A stretch of DNA of 60,413 nucleotides from Streptomyces musisoli (GCF_016741855.1 NZ_JAERRH010000029.1:1-60413), one strand, 5' to 3'; shown: positions 8,235-18,070, counted from the stretch's first letter. Made by a program: numbers and translations. The notes: generated by a model not told the origin, from the letters alone.

Positions 8235-10184
8235 CTACAGCCCGGCGAGCGTCAGGGCGGTCGTCGTGACGCAGCGGGCGATCGAGGCCGCGAACTCCGT
8301 GTCGTGGTCCTCGTCGAGAACGGTGTCGCCCGGCGTGTGGTACTGCCGGGTGCCGGTTCCCGGTGTGCCGTCGGAGGATGGGAAGAGGTCTTCGGAGACG
8401 GCGACGGCCGCCCACCCACGCTCGTGGAAGCTTGCGTGGTCGCTCCGCCCCACGGCGGGGTCGTCGACGCCTGTGAGCTGCTGGACCGTCACGTCGGATG
8501 CGATGGCCTGGACGGTTCGTGCGACCATGTCGCCGAGCGCGTCGGACGCGCCCACGACCGGGCCCGGCACGGACGAGCCGGCATGGATCTCCACCGTCGG
8601 CGCGCTGCCGTTCTGCCGGCCGGCGATCATGTCCATCTGGAAGACACCGACGATACGGTCGCCCGTCGTCGCGGCGGCGCGTGCGTAGAACTTGCTGCCG
8701 ACGAGCCCCTGTTCCTCGGCGTTGAAGAGGACGAAACGCACGTTGCGGGTCGGTTGCCTGCCGTCCGCGACGAGCGCACGCAGGCATTCGGCCGCGGTCA
8801 GCACCGCCGCGGTGCCGCTGCCGTCGTCGTCCGCGCCGGGCGCCGGGTCCACCGCCGGATCGTAGAGACGGGGCCGCCCGTCCGCGTCTACGAAGTGGCC
8901 GCTCGCCGCGGTGGAATCGAGATGTGCCGTGACGAGCACGGCGGAGTCCGCGCCCTCGACCCGGTGCTCCGCCTCGAGATTGAACAGGCGGTGTCCCCGC
9001 CACCCGAACGCCTGCCGTCGGACCGTCAGCCCCAGTTCCTGGAAGCGGCGGCTCAGCGCCTCCACGACACGCGCGTTGTCCTCGGTCGACGCGTCACGGC
9101 TGCGGACCTTCCCCGGCTGCCCGGCGACCAGCGGGTCGACGCCGGAGAGACGCGCCACATGGCCGCGCAGAGCCTCGGGCGTCACGGCCGCTCGCACCGC
9201 GGCGACGGTCTCCGGGGACGGGACACCGTTCCCGGACGCCTCGGCCAGTCCCTCGGCCGCGAACCCCTCGGTCTGCGCCTCGCCGGGACGTGACAGGAGC
9301 GCCGGGTCGGGGAGGAGGCGTTCGGTGTGGCCCGGACGCGCACCCGGCGGGTGTACGTGCTCGATCGCCGCACCGGCCGGGGCGGCGACATAGACGCCGC
9401 CCGGGGCCGGCCCGAGCGAGCCGACCGTCGGGGCCTTCCCCGCCACCTCATCGCAGACGAAGCCGTACGCCGCCGCGGCGCGCAGGGCCGTTTCGGCGTC
9501 CGCTGCGGACTCGTCGGAGGCGTCCGCGAAGCCTTCCGGCATCGTGACCGGCCGGTCGTCCCGGACCAGGAAGGCGGCGGTGTCCTCCACGCTGCCCCGC
9601 AAGTCGGTGGTGAAGCCGCCTCGTTGCAGCACTTCGGCCCCGAGCACGGTGGCCATGGCGAGCACCAGCCGGTCGGAGGGGACGTGCACGGGAACCACCT
9701 CGGTGCCGTTCGCCAGCCCCTCCAACTGGGCGAGGGTCCGCCCCTGGGGCAGGCCGATCCTCGTCCAGAGGACGGGGCGGTTCTCGACGGCGGCCTGGGC
9801 GAACACGGGGTGGGCCGCGGTCCGCATGCCCGCTGCGCGGGCGAACGCGCGCTCGGCGTGGTCCTCCCCGACGAACACGCAGTCGTCGGCCGGACCTCCC
9901 GCGCTCGTGACGGCCTCGTCGAATATGGCCCGGCTGGTCTTCGGGCCCCAGTGGATGAGGCGGTCGTCCGTGAAATGCCCGGCGAACGCCGCGCCGAGGG
10001 CCGCCGCGGCGCGCTCGGCATCATCCTGAGCGGGACCGGGGTTGGAGATGATGCCCTTGCGTACGTCCGCGAAGTGATCCAGTACGTCCGGTACGCGGGG
10101 CCTGGGGCGGAAGCGGAGGGAACCGTCGGCTTCGAAGCTGACGTCCGCGAGCGTCGCTCCGATGTCGAAGAAGAGCACGGCCAT
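8235..10184 (-). CDS. HAD-like domain fused to M28 aminopeptidase
   Basis: A 649-aa two-domain protein. Residues 1-135 look like a HAD hydrolase: F-F-D7-I-G-A-T-L-A-D (nucleophile motif in D-x-G-x-T form), I-I-S-N, and F-V-G-E-D-H-A. Residues about 330-649 are an M28 di-zinc aminopeptidase with the usual ligands: A-H421-L-D, A-D-D-D (about 452-454), N-A-E-E491, M-D518, Y-H616-T-P-G-D. The middle 200 residues are unassigned. There is no signal peptide. It is upstream of the M36 gene by 35 bp and probably cotranscribed. The start is ATG 10184 with a weak ribosome site. The fusion is unusual; its role is unknown. Confidence 0.85.
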   Translation of the reverse strand: MAVLFFDIGATLADVSFEADGSLRFRPRPRVPDVLDHFADVRKGIISNPGPAQDDAERAAAALGAAFAGHFTDDRLIHWGPKTSRAIFDEAVTSAGGPADDCVFVGEDHAERAFARAAGMRTAAHPVFAQAAVENRPVLWTRIGLPQGRTLAQLEGLANGTEVVPVHVPSDRLVLAMATVLGAEVLQRGGFTTDLRGSVEDTAAFLVRDDRPVTMPEGFADASDESAADAETALRAAAAYGFVCDEVAGKAPTVGSLGPAPGGVYVAAPAGAAIEHVHPPGARPGHTERLLPDPALLSRPGEAQTEGFAAEGLAEASGNGVPSPETVAAVRAAVTPEALRGHVARLSGVDPLVAGQPGKVRSRDASTEDNARVVEALSRRFQELGLTVRRQAFGWRGHRLFNLEAEHRVEGADSAVLVTAHLDSTAASGHFVDADGRPRLYDPAVDPAPGADDDGSGTAAVLTAAECLRALVADGRQPTRNVRFVLFNAEEQGLVGSKFYARAAATTGDRIVGVFQMDMIAGRQNGSAPTVEIHAGSSVPGPVVGASDALGDMVARTVQAIASDVTVQQLTGVDDPAVGRSDHASFHERGWAAVAVSEDLFPSSDGTPGTGTRQYHTPGDTVLDEDHDTEFAASIARCVTTTALTLAGL

Positions 10185-10610
10185 GGCGGCGTCTTTCGTC
10201 GGCGTCTTTCGCTGAAGGTGGAGTGGCGCGGACGGGACGGCGCCCGGCCCCCGAAGCCCCCGGGGCCGTCAGCCGTGCGCGATGGTCCGCAGCCTCTCAT
10301 GGGACTGCGGGAACTCCCTCCTCCATCCTCCGCCCTCCGCCCCGATCCCGCATGCCGGACGCGGGTGCTCACCAGGGCCCTTGAGGTGGATGATCGGCGA
10401 GGCCCGGGTCCCTCGAGTGCCCCAGGCCGGTGAACACCCTCGTGCCGCAGGAGCCGTTCGCGGGCGCGTACCGAACGTGCTGATCGCAACCGCTCGTTGA
10501 AGGCCGCAACGAAGACGCTCGCCTCATGTCGGACCGCGAGTTGGTTCATGCGGGAGGCGTACGCCTTGTCGGCGCTCTACTCGATGCGCGCCTTGGCGCG
10601 CCGGATCAGT

Positions 10611-10900
10611 CGGATCGGCCACCAGCCGCTTGGCCAGTCGCCCGGAGGACGTGGGGTTCCGGCCGGTGTACAGATTGCGGTCGACCACCACGAACGGGAG
10701 CAGGGGCAGGCGTGCCTTGACGTGATCCGCACCGCCCTCGCGCAGGCGGTCCTCGAGGAACCAGGGAGCCTTGCGGCCGAAACCGTTGAACTTTCCTCGG
10801 TGTTGGCGAGGCCGGTCATCCGGCACCCGGCGAACGGCCATGTGCCGTTGGTTCCGATGGAGCCGCGCCGTCGACGTGCCCTGAGCCGTCCGGATGCCGG
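10611..10900 (-). pseudogene. DJ-1/PfpI (Hsp31-like) remnant, frameshifted
   Basis: On the minus strand one frame carries T-W-P-F-A-G-C-R-M-T-G-L-A-N-T-E-E; a frame change around 10800 then gives P-W-F-L-E-D-R-L-R-E and F-V-V-V-D-R-N-L-Y-T-G-R-N-P. Together these match the C-terminal half of Hsp31-type class I glutamine-amidotransferase-fold proteins. The N-terminal half with the catalytic Cys is absent. The flanks 10185-10610 and 10901-11085 hold no gene I can support; G/C-rich inverted bases near 10248-10270 may form a weak hairpin. Confidence 0.65.
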
Positions 10901-11085
10901 CCCGCCAGGTGCCCAGGGGGTGCCGGCCAAGCCCCGTCCCTGCCGGCCACGATCGTCGCGTAGCGGGATGCCCGGTGCGGATGGGGGAGTGATGCCGGCG
11001 GTCGGCGGGGTTGCGCGGCGTGGCGAACGACCGGAAGCGCCTCAGGTGGTCGCGGCGAGCACCTGGGGCCCTTCCGGTGGCACGC

Positions 11086-12330
11086 TTACGCGGCGCCCTG
11101 GGATGCCGACAGCCAGGCGCGGTAGCGGCGCAGGGCCCGTCGCTGCTTGCGCCGCTCGGAGATCAGGGCGAACGCCGGGTGGGTGCCCGGCGTGGGGCGG
11201 CTTCCGCGGGCGATGCGGCGCATCTGGTGGCGGACCTGTGCCATGCCGGCAGTCGAGGCGAGGGCCTTGTCGGACCAGGTGACCGGCCGCAGCTGCCCGT
11301 CGGCCTCGCGGCCCTGGCGCCAGCGGTCGGGCAGGTCCGGGGTGACGGCGAGGGCCGTGCCCATCCCGATGATCGCCACACCGCTGTCGAGGACCCTCTC
11401 CGCGGTCTCGCGCCGGGTGATGCCACCGGTGAGCATCAGCGGTAGAGGGCTGGTCTTGACCAGGTCCTTCGCCAGGTCGAGGAAGTACGCCTCGCGGGCC
11501 TGGGTGCGCGCGTCGGCGGGACGGCCCGACATCGCCGGGCTTTCGTAGCTGCCGCCGGACAGCTCGACCAGGTCGACGCCGAGCGGTTCGAGCATCTCGA
11601 TGACCTGTCGTGCGTCGTCGGCGTCGAACCCGCCGCGCTGGAAGTCGGCGGAGTTGAGCTTCACCGCGACCGCGAAGGACGGGGAGACGGCCGCGCGCAC
11701 GGCGCGGACGACGTCCAGCAGCATCCGGGCCCGGTTCTCCAGCGACCCGCCCCACTGGTCGGTGCGCTTGTTGACCAGGGGGGACAGGAACTGCGACAGC
11801 AGGTAGCCGTGTGCGGCGTGTACCTCCACGCCGTCGAAGCCCGCCTGTTCCGCGCGCTGGGCGGTGACGGCGTACCGGGTGACGGTGGCCTGGATCTGCT
11901 CGGGCGTCATGGCGACCGGGCGGCCGAAACGGCTGCTGTGCTTGCCCAGGTCGAGGGCGACCGCGGACGGGCCCCACACGACTCCGGGCATGTCGGATCC
12001 GATCTGGCGGCCGGGGTGGTTGATCTGCATCCAGATCGCCCCGCCGCCGGACTTGCCGGCCTTGGCCCACTCGATGAAAGGCTCCAGCGGCGCGGCCGCG
12101 TCGAGCACCACGCCGGCTGGACCGGTCAGCGCCTCGGCATGGACCATGACGTTGCCGGTGATCAGCAGTCCGGTGCCGCCGGCGGCCCAGCGCCGGTAGA
12201 GCCCGAACAGCTCCTTGTCCGGGAGCTGGCCGTCGCCGGCCATGTTCTCCTCCATGGCCGCCTTGGCGATCCGGTTGTCCAGTACGTGCCCGGAGCGCAA
12301 GGACAAGGGTGCGAACAGCTCGCTGGTCAT
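11086..12330 (-). CDS. NADH:flavin oxidoreductase (old yellow enzyme family)
   Basis: A 414-aa FMN-dependent ene-reductase-type protein. The family landmarks are in order: L-x-N-R-I at the start, the M-Q-I-N-H-P-G-R-Q substrate/FMN region near residue 105, and V-E-V-H-A-A-H-G-Y-L-L-S-Q-F-L-S-P with N-K-R-T-D-x-W-G-G-S, a strongly conserved block. The C-terminal FMN phosphate-binding part (I-I-G-M-G-T-A-L) is present. It probably reduces activated C=C bonds or a related substrate. It is divergent from a TetR regulator. Confidence 0.92.
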   Translation of the reverse strand: MTSELFAPLSLRSGHVLDNRIAKAAMEENMAGDGQLPDKELFGLYRRWAAGGTGLLITGNVMVHAEALTGPAGVVLDAAAPLEPFIEWAKAGKSGGGAIWMQINHPGRQIGSDMPGVVWGPSAVALDLGKHSSRFGRPVAMTPEQIQATVTRYAVTAQRAEQAGFDGVEVHAAHGYLLSQFLSPLVNKRTDQWGGSLENRARMLLDVVRAVRAAVSPSFAVAVKLNSADFQRGGFDADDARQVIEMLEPLGVDLVELSGGSYESPAMSGRPADARTQAREAYFLDLAKDLVKTSPLPLMLTGGITRRETAERVLDSGVAIIGMGTALAVTPDLPDRWRQGREADGQLRPVTWSDKALASTAGMAQVRHQMRRIARGSRPTPGTHPAFALISERRKQRRALRRYRAWLSASQGAA

Positions 12331-12354
12331 CCGAGTTCCCCTCTCGATCTCGAT

Positions 12355-12400
12355 CGCTTACGATGTATGCGGTGTTCACATTAGGCCAGCAATGTAAGCG
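12355..12400. promoter_or_regulatory. Intergenic TetR operator/promoter region
   Basis: The 95-bp gap between the divergent reductase and TetR genes is AT-richer than its surroundings and carries matching arms CGCTTAC (12355-12361) and GTAAGCG (12394-12400). The right half also reads GTAAGCGCCGTAAAC, two related half-sites. This is a reasonable place for TetR to bind, but the exact operator is uncertain. Confidence 0.4.
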
Positions 12401-12425
12401 CCGTAAACTTGAGGGAGCGTGACCT

Positions 12426-13025
12426 ATGCCGCAAGCGGGCGGCACCTATCACCACGGCGATCTGCGCGCCGCCTGTCTGCGTGCCGCGCGGGAACTGCTC
12501 GAGGAGGACGGCAGCGCCGGGCTGTCCCTGCGGGCGGTGGCAAGGCGGGCCGGCGTGTCGGCGACGGCTCCCTACCGCCACTACGCGGACCGTGACGCCC
12601 TCGTCTCCGCGGTCGCCGCGCAGGGCTATCGCGAACTCGCCGAACATCTGGCCGCGGCGCATCCCTCGCCCACGACTCCCGACGAGCTCGCGGCGGTTGC
12701 CGTCGCCTACGTCCGCTTCGCGCTCGAGCGTCCGGCGCTGTTCCGGGTGATGTTCGCGGAGCCCTGCGACCCGAACAGCGAGGAACGGGTTGCCGCGACC
12801 ACTGCGATCTCGGAATACGTCCGCGGCATGGTCCGTGGCGCCTTCCCCGGCGCCGACGTGGAGGCGCTGTCGACCACGGTGTGGGCCCTCGTCCACGGCC
12901 TGGCCTTCCTGCACCTCGACGGCAAGCTCGACACCTCCACCCCCGACGTGGTCGCCGACCAGGTCCGCACCGCCGTTCAAGCGCTGTTCACCGCCCCCGC
13001 GGCGCTGTCACAGACGAGGGCATAG
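12426..13025 (+). CDS. TetR-family transcriptional regulator
   Basis: A 199-aa TetR-type repressor. The N-terminal HTH reads L-R-A-V-A-R-R-A-G-V-S-A-T-A-P-Y-R-H-Y-A-D-R-D-A-L, a textbook match, and the remainder is an alpha-helical ligand domain. It starts at ATG 12426 after GAGGGAG. Its divergent partner is the old-yellow-enzyme reductase, which it probably represses together with itself. Ligand unknown. Confidence 0.92.
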   Translation: MPQAGGTYHHGDLRAACLRAARELLEEDGSAGLSLRAVARRAGVSATAPYRHYADRDALVSAVAAQGYRELAEHLAAAHPSPTTPDELAAVAVAYVRFALERPALFRVMFAEPCDPNSEERVAATTAISEYVRGMVRGAFPGADVEALSTTVWALVHGLAFLHLDGKLDTSTPDVVADQVRTAVQALFTAPAALSQTRA

Positions 13026-13224
13026 CCGGCCGCGCGCCCTCGGCAGGGGCCGGCGAGCAGCGGGGACGGTGACGGCCGTCCGGCGGGCTCCGGAGGCACG
13101 GGCGCAACTCCGGAAGCGAACAGGGGGCCTTCGGAGTTCGATGGCGGGAACTTCGGCCGGCGTGCTGTTCTTCCAAAGAGGCGCTGCGTCCGACGGTGAT
13201 CGTGGGGCGCGGCGCGGTTCCGCG

Positions 13225-14433
13225 TCACTGGTACTGCGGGCGCCATTCGAAGAGCAGAATGGTCGCGTCGTCCCGCAGCTGGGTGCGCTGGTGGTCGAGG
13301 ATCGCGTGGATGAGCAGCCGCAGTACCTCGGCCGGGCGCTGGCCGGCGGCGTTGGAGCGGATGATGAAGTCGGTGAACCGGTCGAGCCCGAACTCCGTAC
13401 CGTCCGCATCCCGAGCCTCCACGACACCATCGGTATACAGCAGGACGCAGTCACCCGGCTCCAGTTTCGTCTCGTGAACCTGCCGGGTGGTCGGGGCGAG
13501 GTTGCCGGCCAGACCGATCGGCGGTTGCGGGTGGCTGTCCAGCGCCCCGGCGAGCACCCGCTCGTCACGGATCAGCAGCGGTGGGGGATGACCGCAGTTG
13601 ACCCAGCGCAGCACCCCGGTCTCCGCATCGAGCCGGCACAGGACACCGGTGCAGAAGTGGTCGGGCAGCCACTGGGCGAGCGCCCGGTCGACGGAGCCGA
13701 CGACGTCGGTCAGATCGCCGCCGCCGCGACGGGCGTTGCGCGCCGCGGCCATGGCGACCGACGTGGTCAGGCCGGCGATCAGATCGTGACCCATGCCGTC
13801 GAGGATCATGGTGTGCAGCACGTTCTTGACCACCGAGTGGTCGAAGGCGTCGCCGGCGACGTCGTACGCCGGTTCCAGGACCGCCGTCGAGACGCAGCTT
13901 CTGCTGCCGATGGTGCGCGGCGGAAGGAAGGCACGCAGCATCTCGGCGGGCAGCCCCATGGCCGCCGTGCGGGTACGGGCGGCGAGCCAGTCGCTGTAGG
14001 CGCGCTTCGAGGTGATCAACATCGCGAACAGATGAGCCAGCATCCGGCTGCGGCGCATCAACGGCCCGTCGAGCGAGGCGGCGTTCACCGCCAGCACGCC
14101 GAGGCGCTCCGCCCCGTCGATCAGAGGCATCCAGATGATCAAACTGTCACCGGCATCGACCACCCGAGGGGAAACCGTCCGGTACGCCCAGCCGCCGGAC
14201 GAGTGGTCCGCCGGCAGTGGTTCCAAGGCTTCGTCGAGTGGAATGAGCAGCCGTTGTTGCAGGTCGGCGAGGTAGATGTGCGCGGTGCCCAGTCCGAGGG
14301 CCGAGGCACATCGGTCGGCCAGGGCGGGTAGTTCGAAAGGCAGGGCCGTCTGCGCCTCGGTGATCAGTTGTTCGAGCCGAATCTCGTCGACGGCGGGGGC
14401 GGTATCGCCGGGCGCGTGTGGTGGGTCCGACAC
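13225..14433 (-). CDS. GAF-SpoIIE (PP2C) phosphatase
   Basis: A 402-aa protein with a GAF-like sensor in roughly residues 25-150 and a SpoIIE/PP2C domain from about 190. Motifs seen: A-G-D-A-F-D-H, L-D-G-M-G-H-D (a variant of the usual G-D-x-x-G-H-G), N-C-G-H-P-P-P, L-Y-T-D-G-V-V-E and R-D-D-A-T. The start is GTG 14433 with AGAGGTGAT upstream; a longer reading from 14484 is possible. It lies back to back with the larger multi-domain phosphatase at 14696, so the two probably belong to one sigma-factor switching network. The partner anti-sigma proteins are not in the window. Confidence 0.87.
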   Translation of the reverse strand: MSDPPHAPGDTAPAVDEIRLEQLITEAQTALPFELPALADRCASALGLGTAHIYLADLQQRLLIPLDEALEPLPADHSSGGWAYRTVSPRVVDAGDSLIIWMPLIDGAERLGVLAVNAASLDGPLMRRSRMLAHLFAMLITSKRAYSDWLAARTRTAAMGLPAEMLRAFLPPRTIGSRSCVSTAVLEPAYDVAGDAFDHSVVKNVLHTMILDGMGHDLIAGLTTSVAMAAARNARRGGGDLTDVVGSVDRALAQWLPDHFCTGVLCRLDAETGVLRWVNCGHPPPLLIRDERVLAGALDSHPQPPIGLAGNLAPTTRQVHETKLEPGDCVLLYTDGVVEARDADGTEFGLDRFTDFIIRSNAAGQRPAEVLRLLIHAILDHQRTQLRDDATILLFEWRPQYQ

Positions 14434-14695
14434 GGGGATCACCTCTTCCCTGCCCAGTCTCACATTGATCCCGTCCCCCCTCACATGTGAGACGGGGGCA
14501 GCACCAGCCGGGGCGTACGTGCCTCAGCGCGGTGGAGCCGGCGGCGGGCGTCGGTCTGCTAGGCGTGCCGGGGCCGTACCCTCACGGCCGCGGACCGCAC
14601 CACGGTCGGCATTTGTGCCGCACCCGCTGCGGGTCGATCCTTGAGTAAGGGCGGCCATGTGCCAGGCGACCGGGCCTCGCGAGAACGGACGTGTG

Positions 14696-17152
14696 ATGAA
14701 GACACCATCAAACGGGCCCGTGGCCGCCGGCCTCGGCGACCCGTTGAGGGTCACCCGGGCCGCCACCGTCATACTGGATCACAACGGAGTGGTGACCGGC
14801 TGGAGTCCGGAGGCCGATCGACTGCTTGGCTACCGGGCGCAGGAGATCCTCGGCCGTCCGTTCGACGCGGTGTCGGCGCAGGCCGCCGCGGATGAGGGCG
14901 AAGCGCGGCACAGCACCGACTGCACCCCCCACCGCGTCCGTGAGGTCACTTTGCGTCACCGTTCTGGGCGTCCCGTGCGGGTGGCCGTCGAGTGCCGCAG
15001 CCTTCCCGACGCGGTCGCCGGCCCCGCCACTCTGCTGCTGCTGACGGATGCCGAGCTACTCGCGGCGTGGCAGCTGCAGCAGGCGATGCTGCATGGAGTG
15101 GCGACGCAGTCTCCGGTCGGTCTGACGATCTACGACACCGATCTGCGGGTCGCTTGGGCGAATCAGGCGGCCCGGCAAGAGCTGCCTGGGCCCTTCGCGC
15201 GGTACCTGGGGTGCAGCGAGGACGAGCTGTACCCGGGAAGCCAGGTGCTCTCCGCGCAGCACCCGCCCTCGGCCACGGAGATCATGCGCGAGGTGCTCGA
15301 CACGGGGCGGACCGTCGTGGACGTGCACTACCGAGGCTGTCCCCCGTCGGATCCCACCCGTGAACACGTCTGGTCGCTCTCCTACTACCGGCTGCAGGAC
15401 GAGGAGGGCCGGCCGCTGGGAGTCTGCGAGGAATCGGTGGACGTCACCGACCTTCACCAGGCCCAGCGCCGGCTGGTGCTGCTGAACGAGGCCAGTGCCG
15501 TGATCGGCAGCACCCTGGACCTCGAACTCACGGTGCGGGAACTGGCCGAGATCCTGGTGCCACGGGTCGCCGACTTCACCGCCGTGGACCTGATGGGCGA
15601 TGTGCTGGCCGGCCGTGAACCCGGAGTCGTGGGCGCCCGCAGGCCCGGCGACCTGCGCCGGGTCGTCCACCGCTCGGTCCGGGAGGACTCGCCCGAAGCC
15701 GTCGTCGTGCCGGGACACAAGGTCGACTACCCCCAAGGTTCACCGCAGTGGTTGTGCCTGTCGACCGGGGCGCCTGTACTGAACGCCGTCCTGGACCCGG
15801 CCAGCCCCTGGCTGCGTGACGACCCCCAACGCAGTGCGCGCATGCACAAGCTGAGCATCCATTCCCACATGGTGGTTCCGCTCCGGGCCCGAGGAGTCAC
15901 CATGGGCGTGGCCACCCTCATGCGGTGGCGCGATCCTCTCGCTTTCGCCGGTGAAGACCTGCTGCTGGTGGAAGAGCTGGCCGCACGCGCCGCCGTCTGT
16001 ATCGACAACGCGCGCCGGTTCCATCGCGAGCACAGGTCCGCGCTCACCCTGCAGCGAAGCCTGCTGCCCCCCAAGCTGCCCACTCATGCGGCGGTGGAAG
16101 CCGCCTACCGGTACCTGCCCGCGGACGCCGAGGCGGGTGTGGGCGGTGACTGGTTCGATGTGCTGCCCCTCGCCTGCGGCCGCGTGGGACTGGTCGTCGG
16201 CGACGTCATCGGCCACGGCATCCGCGCCGCAGCCACGATGGGACGGCTGCGCACCGCGGTGCACACCCTGGCCGACCTGGACCCGGCGCCTGAAGAACTG
16301 CTCTACCACCTGGATGACCTGGTCAACCGCCTGGCGGAAGAGGCGGAGGAAGCAAACCCGTCGGGAGCCGAGGGCGTAGTCGGCGCCACCTGCTTGTACG
16401 GTGTCTACGACCCCGTCACACGCTGCGCCACCTTCGCCCGCGCAGGCCACCCGCCACCGGCCCTCGCCCATTTGCGTAAGCCCGTGGAGTTCCTCGGCAT
16501 ACCAGCCGGACCACCCCTGGGCATGGGCTGGCTGCCGTTCGAGTCGGCCGAAGTGGAGATCCCGCAGGACTCGGTTCTGGCCCTCTACACCGATGGCCTG
16601 CTGACGGCTTCCGACGGTGACGCGGACACCGGGCTGGAACGGCTCAGCTTCGCTCTCGCTCACCCCGACCGCCCCCTGGAGGACATCTGCGGCACCGTGG
16701 AGCGTGCCCTGCTGCCCGACCGCCCCCGCGACGACGTCGCCTTCCTCGTCGCACGGCCCCGGCCGCTGCCCGCCGAGAATATCGCCGTGTGGGACCTGGC
16801 CTTCCAGCCGGAGTCCGTGCGAAAGGCCCGCATGCTGACCGGGGAACGCCTTGACCAGTGGAAACTGGACGAACTGGCCTTCTCGGCGGAACTGATCGTC
16901 AGCGAGCTGGTCACGAATGCCATCCGGCACGCCCGTGGCCCCATCGAGCTTCGCCTCATCCGGACCGAGAACCGACTCGCCTGCGCGGTGTCCGACCACA
17001 GCAGTACCTCCCCGCACCTGCGACGGGCCAAGGCCGGCGAGGAAGGAGGCCGCGGCTTGTTCCTGGTGGCCCACTTCGCTCTGCGCTGGGGGACCCGCTA
17101 CACCCCTGATGGCAAGATCATTTGGGCGGAGCTCCCCATTCCGCACCCGTGA
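14696..17152 (+). CDS. PAS-GAF-SpoIIE-HATPase sensor phosphatase
   Basis: A large (818-aa) multidomain regulator: a PAS domain at about 20-100 (V-I-L-D-H-N-G-V-V-T-G-W-S), a second PAS at about 140-250, GAF at about 260-430, SpoIIE/PP2C at about 440-680 (G-G-D-W-F-D-V, V-G-D-V-I-G-H-G, L-Y-T-D-G, D-D-V-A), and a C-terminal RsbW-like ATPase with E-L-V-T-N-A-I-R-H-A. It therefore combines anti-sigma kinase-like and phosphatase modules, a common streptomycete design. The start is uncertain: ATG 14696 fits the homology, but ATG 14657 has a better AAGGGCG. Confidence 0.9.
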   Translation: MKTPSNGPVAAGLGDPLRVTRAATVILDHNGVVTGWSPEADRLLGYRAQEILGRPFDAVSAQAAADEGEARHSTDCTPHRVREVTLRHRSGRPVRVAVECRSLPDAVAGPATLLLLTDAELLAAWQLQQAMLHGVATQSPVGLTIYDTDLRVAWANQAARQELPGPFARYLGCSEDELYPGSQVLSAQHPPSATEIMREVLDTGRTVVDVHYRGCPPSDPTREHVWSLSYYRLQDEEGRPLGVCEESVDVTDLHQAQRRLVLLNEASAVIGSTLDLELTVRELAEILVPRVADFTAVDLMGDVLAGREPGVVGARRPGDLRRVVHRSVREDSPEAVVVPGHKVDYPQGSPQWLCLSTGAPVLNAVLDPASPWLRDDPQRSARMHKLSIHSHMVVPLRARGVTMGVATLMRWRDPLAFAGEDLLLVEELAARAAVCIDNARRFHREHRSALTLQRSLLPPKLPTHAAVEAAYRYLPADAEAGVGGDWFDVLPLACGRVGLVVGDVIGHGIRAAATMGRLRTAVHTLADLDPAPEELLYHLDDLVNRLAEEAEEANPSGAEGVVGATCLYGVYDPVTRCATFARAGHPPPALAHLRKPVEFLGIPAGPPLGMGWLPFESAEVEIPQDSVLALYTDGLLTASDGDADTGLERLSFALAHPDRPLEDICGTVERALLPDRPRDDVAFLVARPRPLPAENIAVWDLAFQPESVRKARMLTGERLDQWKLDELAFSAELIVSELVTNAIRHARGPIELRLIRTENRLACAVSDHSSTSPHLRRAKAGEEGGRGLFLVAHFALRWGTRYTPDGKIIWAELPIPHP

Positions 17153-17278
17153 GCAGCGAAGCCTCTTCCACGGCCAGCGAGATCTGTCAGCGGGCGCGTC
17201 CTACGGCCTGCGGAGACCTGGACCGATGGGGCGATGACGGCGCAGCTCAGGATCCCCTCGTCGGTATCCGACCTCGGC

Positions 17279-18070
17279 TCACTGAGCCAGATGTCGCTCC
17301 CACGCAGCGAGGAATGCGGCCGGGTTCTCGAGGTGGCAGGCGTGATTACCGGGCAATTCGAGAACCCGGGAATCCGGCAGCCGCTCGTCGAGGACGGCGA
17401 CGACCCGCTTCATCCAGTCGGTGGTCGCGGAGCCGTGGACCAGGAGGACGGGACTCCGGATGTCCCCCAGCTCGGCGACGTCGCGGTGGGGCCGGTCGGC
17501 CTGCTCCGAGCTCCAGGACAGGGCCATCCGGTGCGGGACCCAGCGCGGCCAGGCGGGCTGGTTGCGGGCCTGCTCCTTCGACGGCGCGAGTCCGGCGAGT
17601 TCAAGGAATTCGGCCAGGTCATCCTCGCTCACGTCCTGTCCGGCCAGCCCATGCAGGAACCGGTTCAATCGGGCGACCTCGGGATCGGACTCGCCGAGGC
17701 CATCGAGGATCCAGTACGCCGCGGGCTCCACGAGCGTCAGCGTTCTCACCCGCTCCGGATGGGCCAGGGCGAACTCGACGAGGGCTCGCCCACCAGCGGA
17801 CCACCCCGCGAAGTCGGCGGTCTCCACCCCGAGGGCGTTCATGGTCATGAACAGCGATTCCCGCTCGACGGCCGCGGTGTACCCGGCGTCCCCGCGCTCG
17901 CCGGCCGAGCCGAGCTCGTTGTGGATCGGCTGCACCCTGACGGTCCTGCGTCTCGTCGACAGGGCGTCCGCGAGCGGCGTCCACGACACCCATCCGGTGA
18001 GCCCGCCGGGCACCAGGACGACCGGCGATCCCTCACCCTTCACCTCGTTGACCAGGACCCTCGGTCTCAT
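17279..18070 (-). CDS. Alpha/beta-fold hydrolase
   Basis: A 263-aa hydrolase of the alpha/beta superfamily. The nucleophile elbow G-W-S-A-G-G, the oxyanion region V-L-V-P-G-G-L-T-G and the late catalytic G-N-H-A-C-H-L-E are visible, with the acid probably in L-L-V-H-G-S-A-T-T-D. It has no signal peptide, so it is cytoplasmic. The ATG at 18070 follows AGAGG at 7-8 nt. Substrate unknown; it could be an esterase or a small-molecule lactonase. Confidence 0.88.
   Translation of the reverse strand: MRPRVLVNEVKGEGSPVVLVPGGLTGWVSWTPLADALSTRRRTVRVQPIHNELGSAGERGDAGYTAAVERESLFMTMNALGVETADFAGWSAGGRALVEFALAHPERVRTLTLVEPAAYWILDGLGESDPEVARLNRFLHGLAGQDVSEDDLAEFLELAGLAPSKEQARNQPAWPRWVPHRMALSWSSEQADRPHRDVAELGDIRSPVLLVHGSATTDWMKRVVAVLDERLPDSRVLELPGNHACHLENPAAFLAAWERHLAQ

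Noticed and set aside
10497..11282. Plus-strand frame over the DJ-1 remnant
   Set aside because: No domain, and the minus strand explains the region as a frameshifted DJ-1 pseudogene.
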